A stretch of 64,000 nt of DNA, taken from Nocardia alni (lineage in GTDB: Bacteria; Actinomycetota; Actinomycetes; Mycobacteriales; Mycobacteriaceae). The notes under the pieces were generated by a model. The model was not told where the DNA came from and ran no database searches. It worked only from the letters and a program-made list of their open reading frames with translations. The translations under genes and the position numbers were made by a program. Location of the stretch: contig NZ_JAGPOX010000039.1 of NCBI RefSeq assembly GCF_019038435.1, forward strand, positions 1-64,000, read 5' to 3'. Shown here piece after piece: positions 43,749 to 52,476 of the stretch (position 1 is the stretch's first letter; every line of letters begins with the position of its first letter).

Positions 43749-44921
43749 GTGATGGTCATGCTGGTATCGGTGCGGCAGGCGGCGCGGGCCTCGATGCATT
43801 TGGCCAATGCCATCGCGCTGTGCTTCGCGATGTATCTGTTCATCAGCATGATCCTGTTGGCCGTGGCCGGGACGGTGACGGTGATCGGGATCGGGATACT
43901 GCCGGAAACCGTTCTGTTGCTGCGCCGGATCACCTCGTCCAAGCGCCGGATGACCACGAAATGGACGGGGCGGCCGATACCGGAGGCGTATCTGCCGCTC
44001 GACCCGCCGCTGCGCGCGGCGTTCCGCAACGCCGTGCGCGACCCGTGCACCTATGCGGACCTGCGCTGGCTGCTCGCCTACTACCTGTACGGCGCGCTGG
44101 CGGTCCTCGCGATCCCGCTGTGGCCGGTGGGGCTGGTGGTCGACGGGATCGGCTGCGGGATGCTGCGACGCCCCGCCGTGGTCCTGCCGCTGATCTCCCG
44201 CCTCGCCGACCTGGACGCCCGCCTGTCTCGCACACTGCTGGCCCCGCCGCCGCGCGCCCGGCTCACCGAGCGCGTGGAGCAGTTGACCACGACCCGCGCC
44301 GGCGCGATCGCCGCGCACGGCGCCGAACTACGCCGGATCGAGCGCGACCTGCACGACGGCGCGCAGGCCAGGCTGGTCGCCCTCTCGATGCGGATCGGCC
44401 TGGCCAAACGGGCGTGCGCGACCGATCCGCAGGGCGCGCTGGCCCTGCTCGATCAGGCGCAGGACCAGGCGCAGCAGGCGCTGGCCGAGCTGCGGCACGT
44501 GGTGCGGACCATCCATCCGCCGATCCTCACCGACCGCGGTCTGCTCGGCGCGGTCCGTGCGCTGGCCGCCGACAGCACCGTGGCCACCACCGTCGACACC
44601 GACGGCGTGCACGAAGGGTCTCGCGCGCCCGCGGCCGTGGAGGCGGCCGCCTACTTCGTGGTCGCCGAGGCCCTGACCAACGCCGCCAAACACGGCCACG
44701 GCGACCGCGCCGAGGTGACCCTGGCCAGAACCGCCGCGGGCCTACACGTCACCGTCCGCGACAATGGTTGCGGCGGGGCGGAATTCGGCGAGCCGACGGC
44801 CGATCGTTCCGGCCTGCTCGGCATGCAGCGGCGAGTCGCCGCCCTCGACGGTACGTTCACCCTGACCAGCCCCGCCGGGGGCCCGACGACGATCGAAGCG
44901 GAGCTCCCATGCGTGTGGTGA
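43749..44921 (+). CDS. Sensor histidine kinase, NarL-system type (HisKA_3)
   Basis: 390 residues. Two to four N-terminal hydrophobic helices (about 15-60 and 105-140) are followed by the phospho-acceptor motif E-R-D-L-H-D-G-A-Q (H about 202) and an ATPase domain with E-A-L-T-N-A-A-K-H and D-N-G-C-G-G. The extracytoplasmic sensing region is very small, so the signal may be sensed in the membrane. Starts at GTG 43749 or ATG 43752; no clear ribosome site. It overlaps the response regulator by 13 bases. Confidence 0.9.
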   Translation: MMVMLVSVRQAARASMHLANAIALCFAMYLFISMILLAVAGTVTVIGIGILPETVLLLRRITSSKRRMTTKWTGRPIPEAYLPLDPPLRAAFRNAVRDPCTYADLRWLLAYYLYGALAVLAIPLWPVGLVVDGIGCGMLRRPAVVLPLISRLADLDARLSRTLLAPPPRARLTERVEQLTTTRAGAIAAHGAELRRIERDLHDGAQARLVALSMRIGLAKRACATDPQGALALLDQAQDQAQQALAELRHVVRTIHPPILTDRGLLGAVRALAADSTVATTVDTDGVHEGSRAPAAVEAAAYFVVAEALTNAAKHGHGDRAEVTLARTAAGLHVTVRDNGCGGAEFGEPTADRSGLLGMQRRVAALDGTFTLTSPAGGPTTIEAELPCVW

Positions 44922-45553
44922 TCGCCGAGGACAACGCCCTGCTGCGCGAGGGGCTGGTACTGCTGCTCACCTCGGCCGGGCACGAGGTGGTCGCGATCGC
45001 CGGGACCGGCCCGGAGATCATGCCGATGCTGCTCGAGCACCACCCCGACATCGCGGTTCTCGACGTGCGGATGCCGCCCGGATTCCGGGACGAGGGCCTG
45101 CAGGCGGCGCTCGAGGCCCGCGCGCGGATGCCGGAGCTGCCGGTCCTGGTGCTGTCGCAATATGTCGAACAGTCCTATGCCACAGAACTTCTCGGCGGCG
45201 GCGCGAGCGGTGTCGGCTATCTGCTGAAGGATCGGGTGGGCCGGGTGGACGAATTCCTCGACGCCCTGGATCGGGTCGCCGCCGGGGGCACCGCCCTGGA
45301 TCCCGAGGTCGTCAGCCAATTGCTCACGCGCCCAAGGCGATCCCCCCTCGATTCGCTGACCCCCCGCGAACGCGAGGTCCTCGCGCTGATGGCCGCCGGC
45401 CACGACAACGCGGGCATCGCCGCGACCCTCGTCGTCACCGAACGCGCGGTCTCCAAACACATCGGCAACGTCTTCCTCAAACTCGGCCTGCCGCCAACCG
45501 ACAGTGGTCATCGCCGCGTGCTCGCCGTCCTGGCCTACCTCAACCAGGAGTGA
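44909..45553 (+). CDS. LuxR/NarL-family response regulator
   Basis: 214 residues. Receiver domain with acidic E7-D8, phospho-acceptor D52 in V-L-D-V-R-M-P and a Lys in L-L-K-D (about 106), then a LuxR helix-turn-helix (S-L-T-P-R-E-R-E-V-L and V-S-K-H-I-G-N-V-F). It is the cognate partner of the preceding kinase. Its targets are unknown; the family C site upstream of the kinase gene could be autoregulatory. Confidence 0.92.
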   Translation: MRVVIAEDNALLREGLVLLLTSAGHEVVAIAGTGPEIMPMLLEHHPDIAVLDVRMPPGFRDEGLQAALEARARMPELPVLVLSQYVEQSYATELLGGGASGVGYLLKDRVGRVDEFLDALDRVAAGGTALDPEVVSQLLTRPRRSPLDSLTPREREVLALMAAGHDNAGIAATLVVTERAVSKHIGNVFLKLGLPPTDSGHRRVLAVLAYLNQE

Positions 45554-45658
45554 CGCGATCCGGATCGAGCGTCGTGCCGGTCGGCATCGTGCTGTCCCGA
45601 CGGCTCGTGCGGACAAGATCGAGTACTCGGGCAACGTTCGCGCCTAGACTTCGAGGTT

Positions 45659-46723
45659 GTGGAATATCGCAGCCTCGGACGAACAGGCATCCAAGTCAGT
45701 CCGCTGTGCCTCGGCGCCATGATGTTCGGCGCCTGGGGCGAGCCAGACCACGAGACATGTATCAAAACCATCCATACGGCCCTGGACGCCGGCATCAACT
45801 TCATCGACACCGCCGACGTCTACTCTCAGGGTGAATCGGAGACCATCGTCGGCAAGGCCCTGGCGGGCGGCAAACGAGACGACGTGGTCCTGGCCACCAA
45901 GGTCCATTTCCAGATGGGCCTCCCGACCGACGCGCTCCCGGGCGCCAAGGGTGATCCCAACCAGCGCGGCAACTCCCGCCGCTGGATCATCCAGGAGGTC
46001 GAGAACAGCCTGCGGCGCTTGAACACCGACTGGATCGACCTCTATCAGATACACCGCCCCGATCCGGACACCGACGTCGAGGAGACCCTCGCCGCCCTCA
46101 CCGATCTGCAGCGCCAGGGCAAGATCCGCGCCTTCGGCTCGTCGACCTTCCCCGCCCACCAGATGGTGCAAGCCCAGTGGACGAGCGAGCGGCGCGGACT
46201 CGGCCGATTCGTGACCGAGCAGCCGCCCTATTCGCTGCTGGTGCGCGGGATCGAGGCGGACGTACTGCCCGTCGCCCAGGAGTACGGCATGGGAGTGCTG
46301 CCGTGGAGCCCGCTGAGCGGCGGCTGGCTCACCGGGGGCTACCGCAAGGACAAGGACCTGCCGGATTCCCAGCGCCGCAACCGGATGCCGGCCCGATACG
46401 ACCTCTCGAATCCGGATAACCAGCGTAAGTTCGACGCCGCCGACGCCTTGGGCGCACTGGCCGACGAGGCCGGTCTCCCGCTGATCCACCTGGCGCTGGC
46501 GTTCGTGATACAGCATCCGGCAGTCACCGCCCCGATCATCGGCCCGCGCACCCTGGCGCATCTCGAGTCCCAGATCGGCGCGGCGGACGTCACGCTGTCC
46601 ACCGACATCCTGGACAAGATCGATGAGATCGTGCCGCCCGGCGTGACGATCTCCCGGGCCGACCAGAGCTATCAGCCGCCAGCCCTGACCGACCCGTTCC
46701 TGCGCCGCCGCCGCACCGCGTAA
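45659..46723 (+). CDS. Aldo/keto reductase
   Basis: 354 residues. R-S-L-G-R-T-G opens the barrel; catalytic D50 and Y55 (F-I-D-T-A-D-V-Y), K81 (A-T-K-V) and H in Y-Q-I-H-R-P are present. It is NADPH-dependent and reduces carbonyls. The start is GTG 45659 with GAGG close by; a TAGACT hexamer at 45644-45649 could be a -10 element giving a nearly leaderless message. A perfect terminator separates it from the convergent dehydrogenase gene. Confidence 0.88.
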   Translation: MEYRSLGRTGIQVSPLCLGAMMFGAWGEPDHETCIKTIHTALDAGINFIDTADVYSQGESETIVGKALAGGKRDDVVLATKVHFQMGLPTDALPGAKGDPNQRGNSRRWIIQEVENSLRRLNTDWIDLYQIHRPDPDTDVEETLAALTDLQRQGKIRAFGSSTFPAHQMVQAQWTSERRGLGRFVTEQPPYSLLVRGIEADVLPVAQEYGMGVLPWSPLSGGWLTGGYRKDKDLPDSQRRNRMPARYDLSNPDNQRKFDAADALGALADEAGLPLIHLALAFVIQHPAVTAPIIGPRTLAHLESQIGAADVTLSTDILDKIDEIVPPGVTISRADQSYQPPALTDPFLRRRRTA

Positions 46724-46737
46724 CGGCCGGATTCGCC

Positions 46738-46777
46738 CGCACGGTTATCGACTCGAGCCGCAGTCGGTAACCGTGCG
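46738..46777. terminator. Bidirectional terminator, 16-bp stem
   Basis: CGCACGGTTATCGACT and AGTCGGTAACCGTGCG pair with one G-U and an 8-base loop, between the convergent aldo/keto reductase and alcohol dehydrogenase genes. Confidence 0.85.
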
Positions 46778-46886
46778 CGGATGGCGGCCGGATCGGGCGA
46801 GCGCATCGATCACCTGTACTGCGGCCATGCGGTCGGTGACAGCGATCCCCCGCCCCCGTCGTACCGGAATATGGCGCCGACTCGGC

Positions 46887-47942
46887 TCACTCGTAGGTGA
46901 CGACAACCTTTTCCGCGGCCCCCGGGGTCAAGGCGAGTTCGAAAGCCTTGTGCACCTCCGCGAACGGAACGCGGTGGCTGATCAGGCGCGCGAAAAGCTC
47001 GGCATGCTCGGCCAATTCGGGGGTGATCTCGAAGATTTCGGTGGGGTATCCCTGAGACCCGACGATGGTCATCTCGCTGCGCAGGATCGCACCGAGGTCG
47101 ATCGGTTCGGGCTTCTTGTGCACCGCGACCGTGACGAGTTTGGCTCCCCATTTCCCGGCGTTCAGGGCGGTATTGACGACCACCGCCACCCCGGCGGCAT
47201 CGATGTAGACGTCGGTGTCGGGACGCGGCGCGCCCAGGGCGTTGCGGCCCTCGCCGTGTAGTTCGAGCAGGCGGGCGGTGACGTCCTCGGACGAGGAGTC
47301 GATCACCGCGTCGACGCCCACGGCCAGTGCGGTCTCGAGCCGCGACGGGATCACGTCGGCGACGACCACGTGTACGCCGCGCAGCTTCAGCCAGATCGCC
47401 GCGCCGAGGCCGATCGGGCCCGCGCCGAATACCAGGGCCTTGTCGCCGGCCCCGGCCCCGGAACGGTTCACCGCGTGCCGGGACACCGCCATCGGCTCGT
47501 TCATCGCCGCGACCTCGAAGGGCAGCGAGTCCGGCACCACCGCAACACTTTTCCCGATCTCGGCATCCTGGATCAGCAGGTATTCGCTCATCCCGCCCAG
47601 CGGGCCGCCGCAGCCGATGATGCCCGAAGGTGCGCCCTGCGGGTTGATCACCACGTGGTCGCCGGACTTCAGCCCGGTGACCTGCGCGCCCACCTCGACC
47701 ACCTCACCCGCCGGTTCGTGGCCCAGTACCACCGGACGCAGCTGATCGGGCGTAACCGCCTCGGCCTGCGGTCCGAGCACCTTGGGCATGCCGCCCATAT
47801 GCACGAAGGTCACGTCGGTGCCGCAGATTCCGCAGGCGCGGATGCGCACCAGCGCGTCGCGCGGGCCGACGGCGGGCCGGGCGACCTCGACGACCTCGAC
47901 ACCGCCGGAACCCGCGGTCTGAACCGACTTCATAGCCGACAT
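46887..47942 (-). CDS. Zinc-type alcohol dehydrogenase, paralogue of 15729
   Basis: 351 residues. C-G-I-C-G-T-D, G-H-E-P and N-E-P-M supply the catalytic zinc; V-F-G-A-G-P-I-G-L-G binds NAD(P). As in the 15729 enzyme, the four-cysteine structural-zinc loop is missing. The shared V-N-R-S-G-A-G and T-D-V-Y-I-D-A-A-G motifs indicate a duplication. It starts at ATG 47942 with GAAAGGA upstream; ATG 47933 is an alternative. Divergent from the amidohydrolase gene with a complex intergenic control region. Confidence 0.9.
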   Translation of the reverse strand: MSAMKSVQTAGSGGVEVVEVARPAVGPRDALVRIRACGICGTDVTFVHMGGMPKVLGPQAEAVTPDQLRPVVLGHEPAGEVVEVGAQVTGLKSGDHVVINPQGAPSGIIGCGGPLGGMSEYLLIQDAEIGKSVAVVPDSLPFEVAAMNEPMAVSRHAVNRSGAGAGDKALVFGAGPIGLGAAIWLKLRGVHVVVADVIPSRLETALAVGVDAVIDSSSEDVTARLLELHGEGRNALGAPRPDTDVYIDAAGVAVVVNTALNAGKWGAKLVTVAVHKKPEPIDLGAILRSEMTIVGSQGYPTEIFEITPELAEHAELFARLISHRVPFAEVHKAFELALTPGAAEKVVVTYE

Positions 47943-48005
47943 GGGTGTTCGTCCTTTCTCGGCGCTCCTCGACGCGGGAGCTGGACCGGTCAACCCACCG
48001 TATCG

Positions 48006-48065
48006 TTGCCGGGCGATTGCCACCGGGGAGTACAGGCCCGGATCGCCGGTGTATCCAGCTACACC
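48006..48065. promoter_or_regulatory. Two-part block with family C operator at the amidohydrolase/ADH divergent promoter
   Basis: TTGCCGGGCGATTGCC starts at 48006 and GGTGTA-tccagc-TACACC lies at 48048-48065. Sequence and the 42-base distance match the block at 43641-43700. Confidence 0.6.
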
Positions 48066-48087
48066 ACGACGAGCCTGCTCGCGCGGG

Positions 48088-48115
48088 TATTTCCTTGCAA
48101 TCCTTACCAGTATTG
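48088..48115. promoter_or_regulatory. Family A operator upstream of the amidohydrolase gene
   Basis: ATCCTTACCAGTAT (48100-48113) followed by TG gives the AGTATTG half-site seen at 22932. A TTCCTTGCAA copy immediately upstream (48091-48100) resembles the ATCCTTGCAA arm at 62339. Confidence 0.5.
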
Positions 48116-48130
48116 CGTCGTCCTTATTCG

Positions 48131-48147
48131 GGAGAATACGATTCTCC
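48131..48147. promoter_or_regulatory. Family B operator (GGAGAATACGATTCTCC)
   Basis: GGAGAAT-acg-ATTCTCC has perfect 7-bp arms and lies 21 bases before the amidohydrolase ATG, overlapping where the transcription start or early leader should be. It is the most symmetric of three family B sites (others at 35449 and 58660). Confidence 0.65.
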
Positions 48148-48168
48148 TCAGAAGCAAAGGAGACTTAC

Positions 48169-49344
48169 ATGCCCAAGTGGGACCTGCCCTATCCCCTGTT
48201 CGACGCCGACAACCACCTGTACGAGACCAAGGAGGCGTTCACCAAGTTCCTCCCCAAGGAGTACCGGGACGCGGTCAAGTACGTCGAGGTCGACGGCCGC
48301 ACCAAGATCGCGGTCCTCGGCCAGATCAGCGAGTACATCCCCAACCCCACCTTCGACGTGGTCGCCGCGCCGGGCGCGATGGAGGACTACTTCAAGAACG
48401 GCAATCCCGACGGCAAGAGCATGCGGGAGATCTTCGGCAAGCCGATCCGCGCCACCGACGCCTTCCGCGAGCCCGGCGCCCGCCTGAAGGTCATGGACGA
48501 TCTGCAGATCGACCGGGCGCTGATGTTTCCCACGCTGGCCAGCCTCATCGAAGAGCGGATGAAGGACGATCCGGAGCTGATCCACGCCGCCGTGCACGCG
48601 CTGAACCAGTGGCTGGAGGAGACCTGGTCGTTCAACTACCAGGAGCGGATCTTCACCGTGCCGGTGGTGAGCCTGCCGATCGTGGACAAGGCCATCGAGG
48701 AGCTGGAGTGGGTCGTCGAGCGCGGCGCCAAGGCCATCCTGGTACGGCCCGCCCCGGTACCCGGCCTGCGCGGTCCGCGCTCGTTCGCGGTGCCGGAGTT
48801 CGATCCGTTCTGGAAGCGGGTCGTCGAGCTCGACGTGCTGGTCACGATGCACTCCTCCGATAGCGGGTACGCCCGCTTCGCCTCCGAATGGGACGGCGTG
48901 GCGCGCGAGATGCTGCCGTTCGTCACCAACACCTTCAAGATGGTCAACCAGTGGCAGCCGATCCGCGACGCGATGGCGTCATGGGTATGCCACGGCGCGC
49001 TGTTCCGGTTCCCGGAGCTCAAGATCGCGGTCATCGAGAACGGCGCCGCCTGGCTGCCCGGCCTGATCGACGATCTCGCCGGCATCTACAAGAAGGCGCC
49101 GCAGGGCTTCCTGGGCGATCCGGTCGAGATGATCAAGAAGATCTACGTCAGCCCGTTCTGGGAGGAAGATCTGGTCGAGCTGTCCGGCCTCATCGGCGCC
49201 GATCACGTGCTGTTCGGTTCGGACTGGCCGCACCCCGAGGGCCTGGCCGAGCCCGCCCGCTACGTGAACGAGATCAAGGAGCTGTCCGAGGCGGATCAGG
49301 CCCTGATCATGGGCGGTAACCTGGCCCGGCTGCTGAAGGTCTAG
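48169..49344 (+). CDS. Amidohydrolase family 2 protein (ACMSD/LigJ-like metal-dependent hydrolase)
   Basis: 391 residues. It begins with F-D-A-D-N-H-L (a D-x-H-like metal motif) and ends with H-V-L-F-G-S-D-W-P-H-P, the hallmark of the amidohydrolase_2 family (PF04909), which includes ACMS decarboxylase and the 4-oxalomesaconate hydratase LigJ. It hydrolyses, hydrates or decarboxylates a ring-cleavage-type product; the exact reaction is open. AAAGGAGA precedes the ATG. Its promoter carries all three operator families. Confidence 0.88.
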   Translation: MPKWDLPYPLFDADNHLYETKEAFTKFLPKEYRDAVKYVEVDGRTKIAVLGQISEYIPNPTFDVVAAPGAMEDYFKNGNPDGKSMREIFGKPIRATDAFREPGARLKVMDDLQIDRALMFPTLASLIEERMKDDPELIHAAVHALNQWLEETWSFNYQERIFTVPVVSLPIVDKAIEELEWVVERGAKAILVRPAPVPGLRGPRSFAVPEFDPFWKRVVELDVLVTMHSSDSGYARFASEWDGVAREMLPFVTNTFKMVNQWQPIRDAMASWVCHGALFRFPELKIAVIENGAAWLPGLIDDLAGIYKKAPQGFLGDPVEMIKKIYVSPFWEEDLVELSGLIGADHVLFGSDWPHPEGLAEPARYVNEIKELSEADQALIMGGNLARLLKV

Positions 49345-49390
49345 CCGGAACGGACCGCAACCCGGGAATTCCCGGCCCACGCCGCGCCTG

Positions 49391-49439
49391 TCGGGGTGCT
49401 GCGCGAACCCGCTTGCACCGCAGCGGTTTCCGACCCCGA
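49391..49439 (+). terminator. Stem-loop after the amidohydrolase gene
   Basis: TCGGGGT pairs with ACCCCGA, and inside it GCTGCG pairs with CGCAGC, with an unpaired 8-base bulge on the right side. A short CCGGG-AATT-CCCGG hairpin precedes it at 49362. Probable factor-assisted terminator before the LLM gene. Confidence 0.5.
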
Positions 49440-49513
49440 TAGGCGGCGACGCGGTGCCGGGCTGAACGGCCGCTGAGGTAGTGGCCCCGCACTTTCGACA
49501 ATTCGAGGCAACG

Positions 49514-50419
49514 ATGCGATTCATATTCCACTACCCGGAGGTCACCGGGTACGACGGCGACATGCTCGACGCCGGGCAACTCCGGGAGGTCGCGATCGCG
49601 GTGGAACGGGCCGGATTCGACGGGTTCTCGTTGAGCGAGCACCCCGCACCCGGCGCCCGATGGCTGGCCTCGGGCGGGCATCAGACGCTCGATTCGTTCG
49701 TGGCGCTGGGCTTCGTGGCCGGCGCGACCGAACGGCTGCGGCTGCTCACCTATCTCGCGGTCGCGCCGTATCGCAACCCCCTGCTGCTGGCGAAGGCGGT
49801 GGCGACGCTCGACAGACTGTCGCAGGGGCGGGCGATCCTGGGCCTGGGCACCGGGTATCTGAAGGGCGAATATCACGCTCTCGGAGTCGATTTCGAGGAG
49901 CGCAACGCGCTGTTCGACGAGGCGCTGGACGTGCTGCCGCTGCACTGGCGCGGCGAGCCGTTCAGCTATACGGGCCGTCATTTCAGCGCCCGCGACATCG
50001 TCGCCCGGCCGCTGCCGGTCCAGGATCCGATCCCGATCTGGATCGGCGGCAACTCGGCGCTGACCCGCCGCCGCGTCGCCGCCCGGGCGCAGGCCTGGAT
50101 GCCCATGTCCGGGGGCGCCCAATTGAGCTCCACCGCAAGGACTCCCGCCCTCGGCGGCATCGCCGAACTCGGGGCCAGGATGGCCGAGGTGCGCACCGCG
50201 GCCGAGGCCGCCGGACGCACCGAACATGTCGATCTGGTGTATTCCTACAGTGGCCAGGACATGCAATCACCCGCCGTGGACGCCGACCGGCATCGCGAGA
50301 CGTTCGCGGAACTGGAGAAGATCGGCGTCGACTGGATCGTGGTGTCCAGCCGTACCGGAACCGCCTCGGCCACCTTCGATTTCATCGACGCCTTCGGCTC
50401 GACGTATCTGAACCGATAG
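49514..50419 (+). CDS. LLM-class flavin/F420-dependent oxidoreductase
   Basis: 301 residues. F-D-G-F-S-L-S-E-H-P, L-T-Y-L-A-V-A-P-Y-R-N-P, L-D-R-L-S-Q-G-R-A-I-L-G-L-G-T-G-Y and P-I-P-I-W-I-G-G-N-S are typical of the F420-type luciferase-like proteins. ATG 49514 with GAGG upstream is preferred; the frame extends to 49481 without support. Substrate unknown. Convergent with the LysR gene, 24 bases apart. Confidence 0.87.
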   Translation: MRFIFHYPEVTGYDGDMLDAGQLREVAIAVERAGFDGFSLSEHPAPGARWLASGGHQTLDSFVALGFVAGATERLRLLTYLAVAPYRNPLLLAKAVATLDRLSQGRAILGLGTGYLKGEYHALGVDFEERNALFDEALDVLPLHWRGEPFSYTGRHFSARDIVARPLPVQDPIPIWIGGNSALTRRRVAARAQAWMPMSGGAQLSSTARTPALGGIAELGARMAEVRTAAEAAGRTEHVDLVYSYSGQDMQSPAVDADRHRETFAELEKIGVDWIVVSSRTGTASATFDFIDAFGSTYLNR

Positions 50420-50443
50420 CAGACGCGCCCAGCCTCCACTTTC

Positions 50444-51418
50444 TCACCCGGACGATGGAGGCTGGTCCGGAAAATTAGGGTTCCACCGGTTCGGGGACAG
50501 GAACACCGCGGGCCATGCGCCCGAGCGTGTCAGCTGGGCGACCTCCTCCCGGATCACGTCCCCGATCTTGGTCGCGACCTCACGCGGCAGATCGAGCTGC
50601 CGTGAGGCGGCCACGCCGAACTGCTGGCTCAGTTCGGGCTGACTCAACGGCGCGTAGCACAGCCATCCCGTCTGGAACTCCGCGGCGCAGGCCGACACCG
50701 GCAACACGCCGTAGGCGTGGCCCGCGTGGATGAGTTCCTTGGCGAGCTGTAGCGAATCGGTGGCGAATCTCGAGTCGATCGTCGTTTTCAGCCGGAGTGC
50801 GGCGTTCTCGACGGTCTTGCCGATCCCGGTGGGTGAGGCGGGCATCACCAACGGCAGCTGCGCGAGTTCGAGGAACTCGATCGGATGGTCCGACCGCAGC
50901 GCCGTCGTCGGCCCCCCGACGACGACCAGCCCCTCGGCCAGCATCTCGCGGTAGAACACCCGGTCGTCGGGAACCGGATTGATGATCGCGGTATCGATCG
51001 CGCCCTTGATCATGCCCTCCACGAGATGATCCGTACTGCCGACCGTGACATCGAAACTCATCCGCGGGAATGCGGCGCTGAGCCCGCCCACCAGCGCCGT
51101 GCCCGCGACGTTCGCCACCGTGGTATGCATGCCGAAACGCAGCGCCCGCTCGATGCGCGCGAGCGGCGAGCCCGCGTAATGGAACGCGAGCTCCAGCTGA
51201 CGCAGCGGGGCGGCGGTGGACGCGCGAAACCGCTCGCCCTCTTCGGTGAGTTCCACACCGCGCGAGGTTCGCCGGAAGAGCACGACGCCGAGATTTTCCT
51301 CGAGTAGCCGCATCTGACGACTCAACGCGGGTTGAGCTATTCCGAGCACGCTCGCCGCCCGGGTCATCGACCCCTCCTCGGCAATACGCAGGAAATACTT
51401 GAGTCTATGTGTGTCCAT
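50444..51418 (-). CDS. LysR-family transcriptional regulator
   Basis: 324 residues. The N-terminal winged helix (1-60) has L-K-Y-F-L-R-I-A-E-E-G-S-M-T-R-A-A and L-S-R-Q-M-R-L-L-E; the rest is the periplasmic-binding-protein-like effector domain. It diverges from the SDR/sulfotransferase/cys operon and is its likely regulator by the usual LysR arrangement. Effector unknown; in CysB-type systems a sulfate-pathway metabolite would be expected, but CysB homology is not apparent by eye. Confidence 0.92.
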   Translation of the reverse strand: MDTHRLKYFLRIAEEGSMTRAASVLGIAQPALSRQMRLLEENLGVVLFRRTSRGVELTEEGERFRASTAAPLRQLELAFHYAGSPLARIERALRFGMHTTVANVAGTALVGGLSAAFPRMSFDVTVGSTDHLVEGMIKGAIDTAIINPVPDDRVFYREMLAEGLVVVGGPTTALRSDHPIEFLELAQLPLVMPASPTGIGKTVENAALRLKTTIDSRFATDSLQLAKELIHAGHAYGVLPVSACAAEFQTGWLCYAPLSQPELSQQFGVAASRQLDLPREVATKIGDVIREEVAQLTRSGAWPAVFLSPNRWNPNFPDQPPSSG

Positions 51419-51590
51419 CGCGATCCGAATCTATCCGCTATAACGCAATGATATGACGAATCGACGAAATTGGTATTGGATTCCGGAAAACCCCCGGCCA
51501 TAGAGTACTAACGCGACAGCAAAGTCTCGACGGGGATACCTTGCCGCTCTGGCGTCACACCCGTCGATGACCCTTGAAAGGTGATCTGGC
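51419..51590. promoter_or_regulatory. Divergent control region of the LysR gene and the sulfonation operon
   Basis: 172 bases, less GC-rich than the surroundings. A TAT-aacgcaatg-ATA dyad at 51439-51453 contains a T-N11-A LysR-type pattern close to the regulator start. No family A, B or C site is seen here, so this operon is likely controlled separately. Confidence 0.4.
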
Positions 51591-52463
51591 ATGGATGCGC
51601 GGGAGCAGAACTGGTCCGAGATGCTGGGTATGGATCGATTGCCGAGACACACCATCGACAAACGCGTGACCGAGCTGATGGATCTGTCCGGACGCCGGGC
51701 GATCGTCACCGGCGCGGGCGGCGACGGCCTCGGCCAGGCCATCGCGAATCGCTTCGCCGGACTCGGCGCGGACGTGGCGCTGATCGGCCGGACGTTCGCG
51801 AAGGTCGAGCGCCGCGCCAAGGAGATCGAGCAGCGCTGGGATGTGCGCGCGGTGCCGATCCTGGCCGACCTGTCCGACTGGGATCAGGTGCATCGTGCGG
51901 TACGAGAGAGCCGAGAAGCGTTGGGCGGGTTGGACATCATGGTCAACAACCCGGTCATGGTGAACGCCGGGCCGTTCGAGAAACATACCAGGGAACAGAT
52001 CGACCAGACGGTGCTGGGCAGCCTCACCATGATGATGTACGGCGCCCACGCCGCGCTGGAACATCTGCTTCCCCAGGCGTCGGGCAAGATCATCAACATC
52101 GGGGCCGTCGGCGGCCGGATCCAGCACCGCGGCCTGGTCGTCTACGACTCCTGCAAAGCGGGTGTCATCGGGTTCACCCGCAACCTCGCGCACGAATTCG
52201 CGCCGCGCGGAGTGAACGTGCTCGGCGTGGGGCCCGGCATCATGCTGAAACCCGATATGGAACAGATGATCTTCGACCCGCAGAACGATATGCAGCGCGC
52301 CGGGCGCGATTCGATCGCCGAGTCGATCACTACCCAGGTACAGCTCGGCCGCGCCTGTCTGCCCGAGGAAGTGGCGAATGTGGTCGCCTTTCTGGCGTCC
52401 GATGCGGCCAACTATATGTGCGGCCAGACTATTGATGTGGCCGGCGGACAATGGATGAATTGA
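51591..52463 (+). CDS. Short-chain dehydrogenase/reductase, first gene of the sulfonation operon
   Basis: 290 residues with an N-terminal extension of about 35 residues. T-G-A-G-G-D-G-L-G binds the cofactor, N-N-P-V replaces N-N-A-G, and Y-D-S-C-K supplies the active site. The substitution of the N-N-A-G alanine-glycine is unusual but does not touch the catalytic Tyr/Lys. GAAAGGTG precedes the ATG. A 13-base gap leads to the sulfotransferase, so it may prepare a hydroxyl for sulfonation (inference). Confidence 0.87.
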   Translation: MDAREQNWSEMLGMDRLPRHTIDKRVTELMDLSGRRAIVTGAGGDGLGQAIANRFAGLGADVALIGRTFAKVERRAKEIEQRWDVRAVPILADLSDWDQVHRAVRESREALGGLDIMVNNPVMVNAGPFEKHTREQIDQTVLGSLTMMMYGAHAALEHLLPQASGKIINIGAVGGRIQHRGLVVYDSCKAGVIGFTRNLAHEFAPRGVNVLGVGPGIMLKPDMEQMIFDPQNDMQRAGRDSIAESITTQVQLGRACLPEEVANVVAFLASDAANYMCGQTIDVAGGQWMN

Positions 52464-52476
52464 TCGGTTGACGGTT

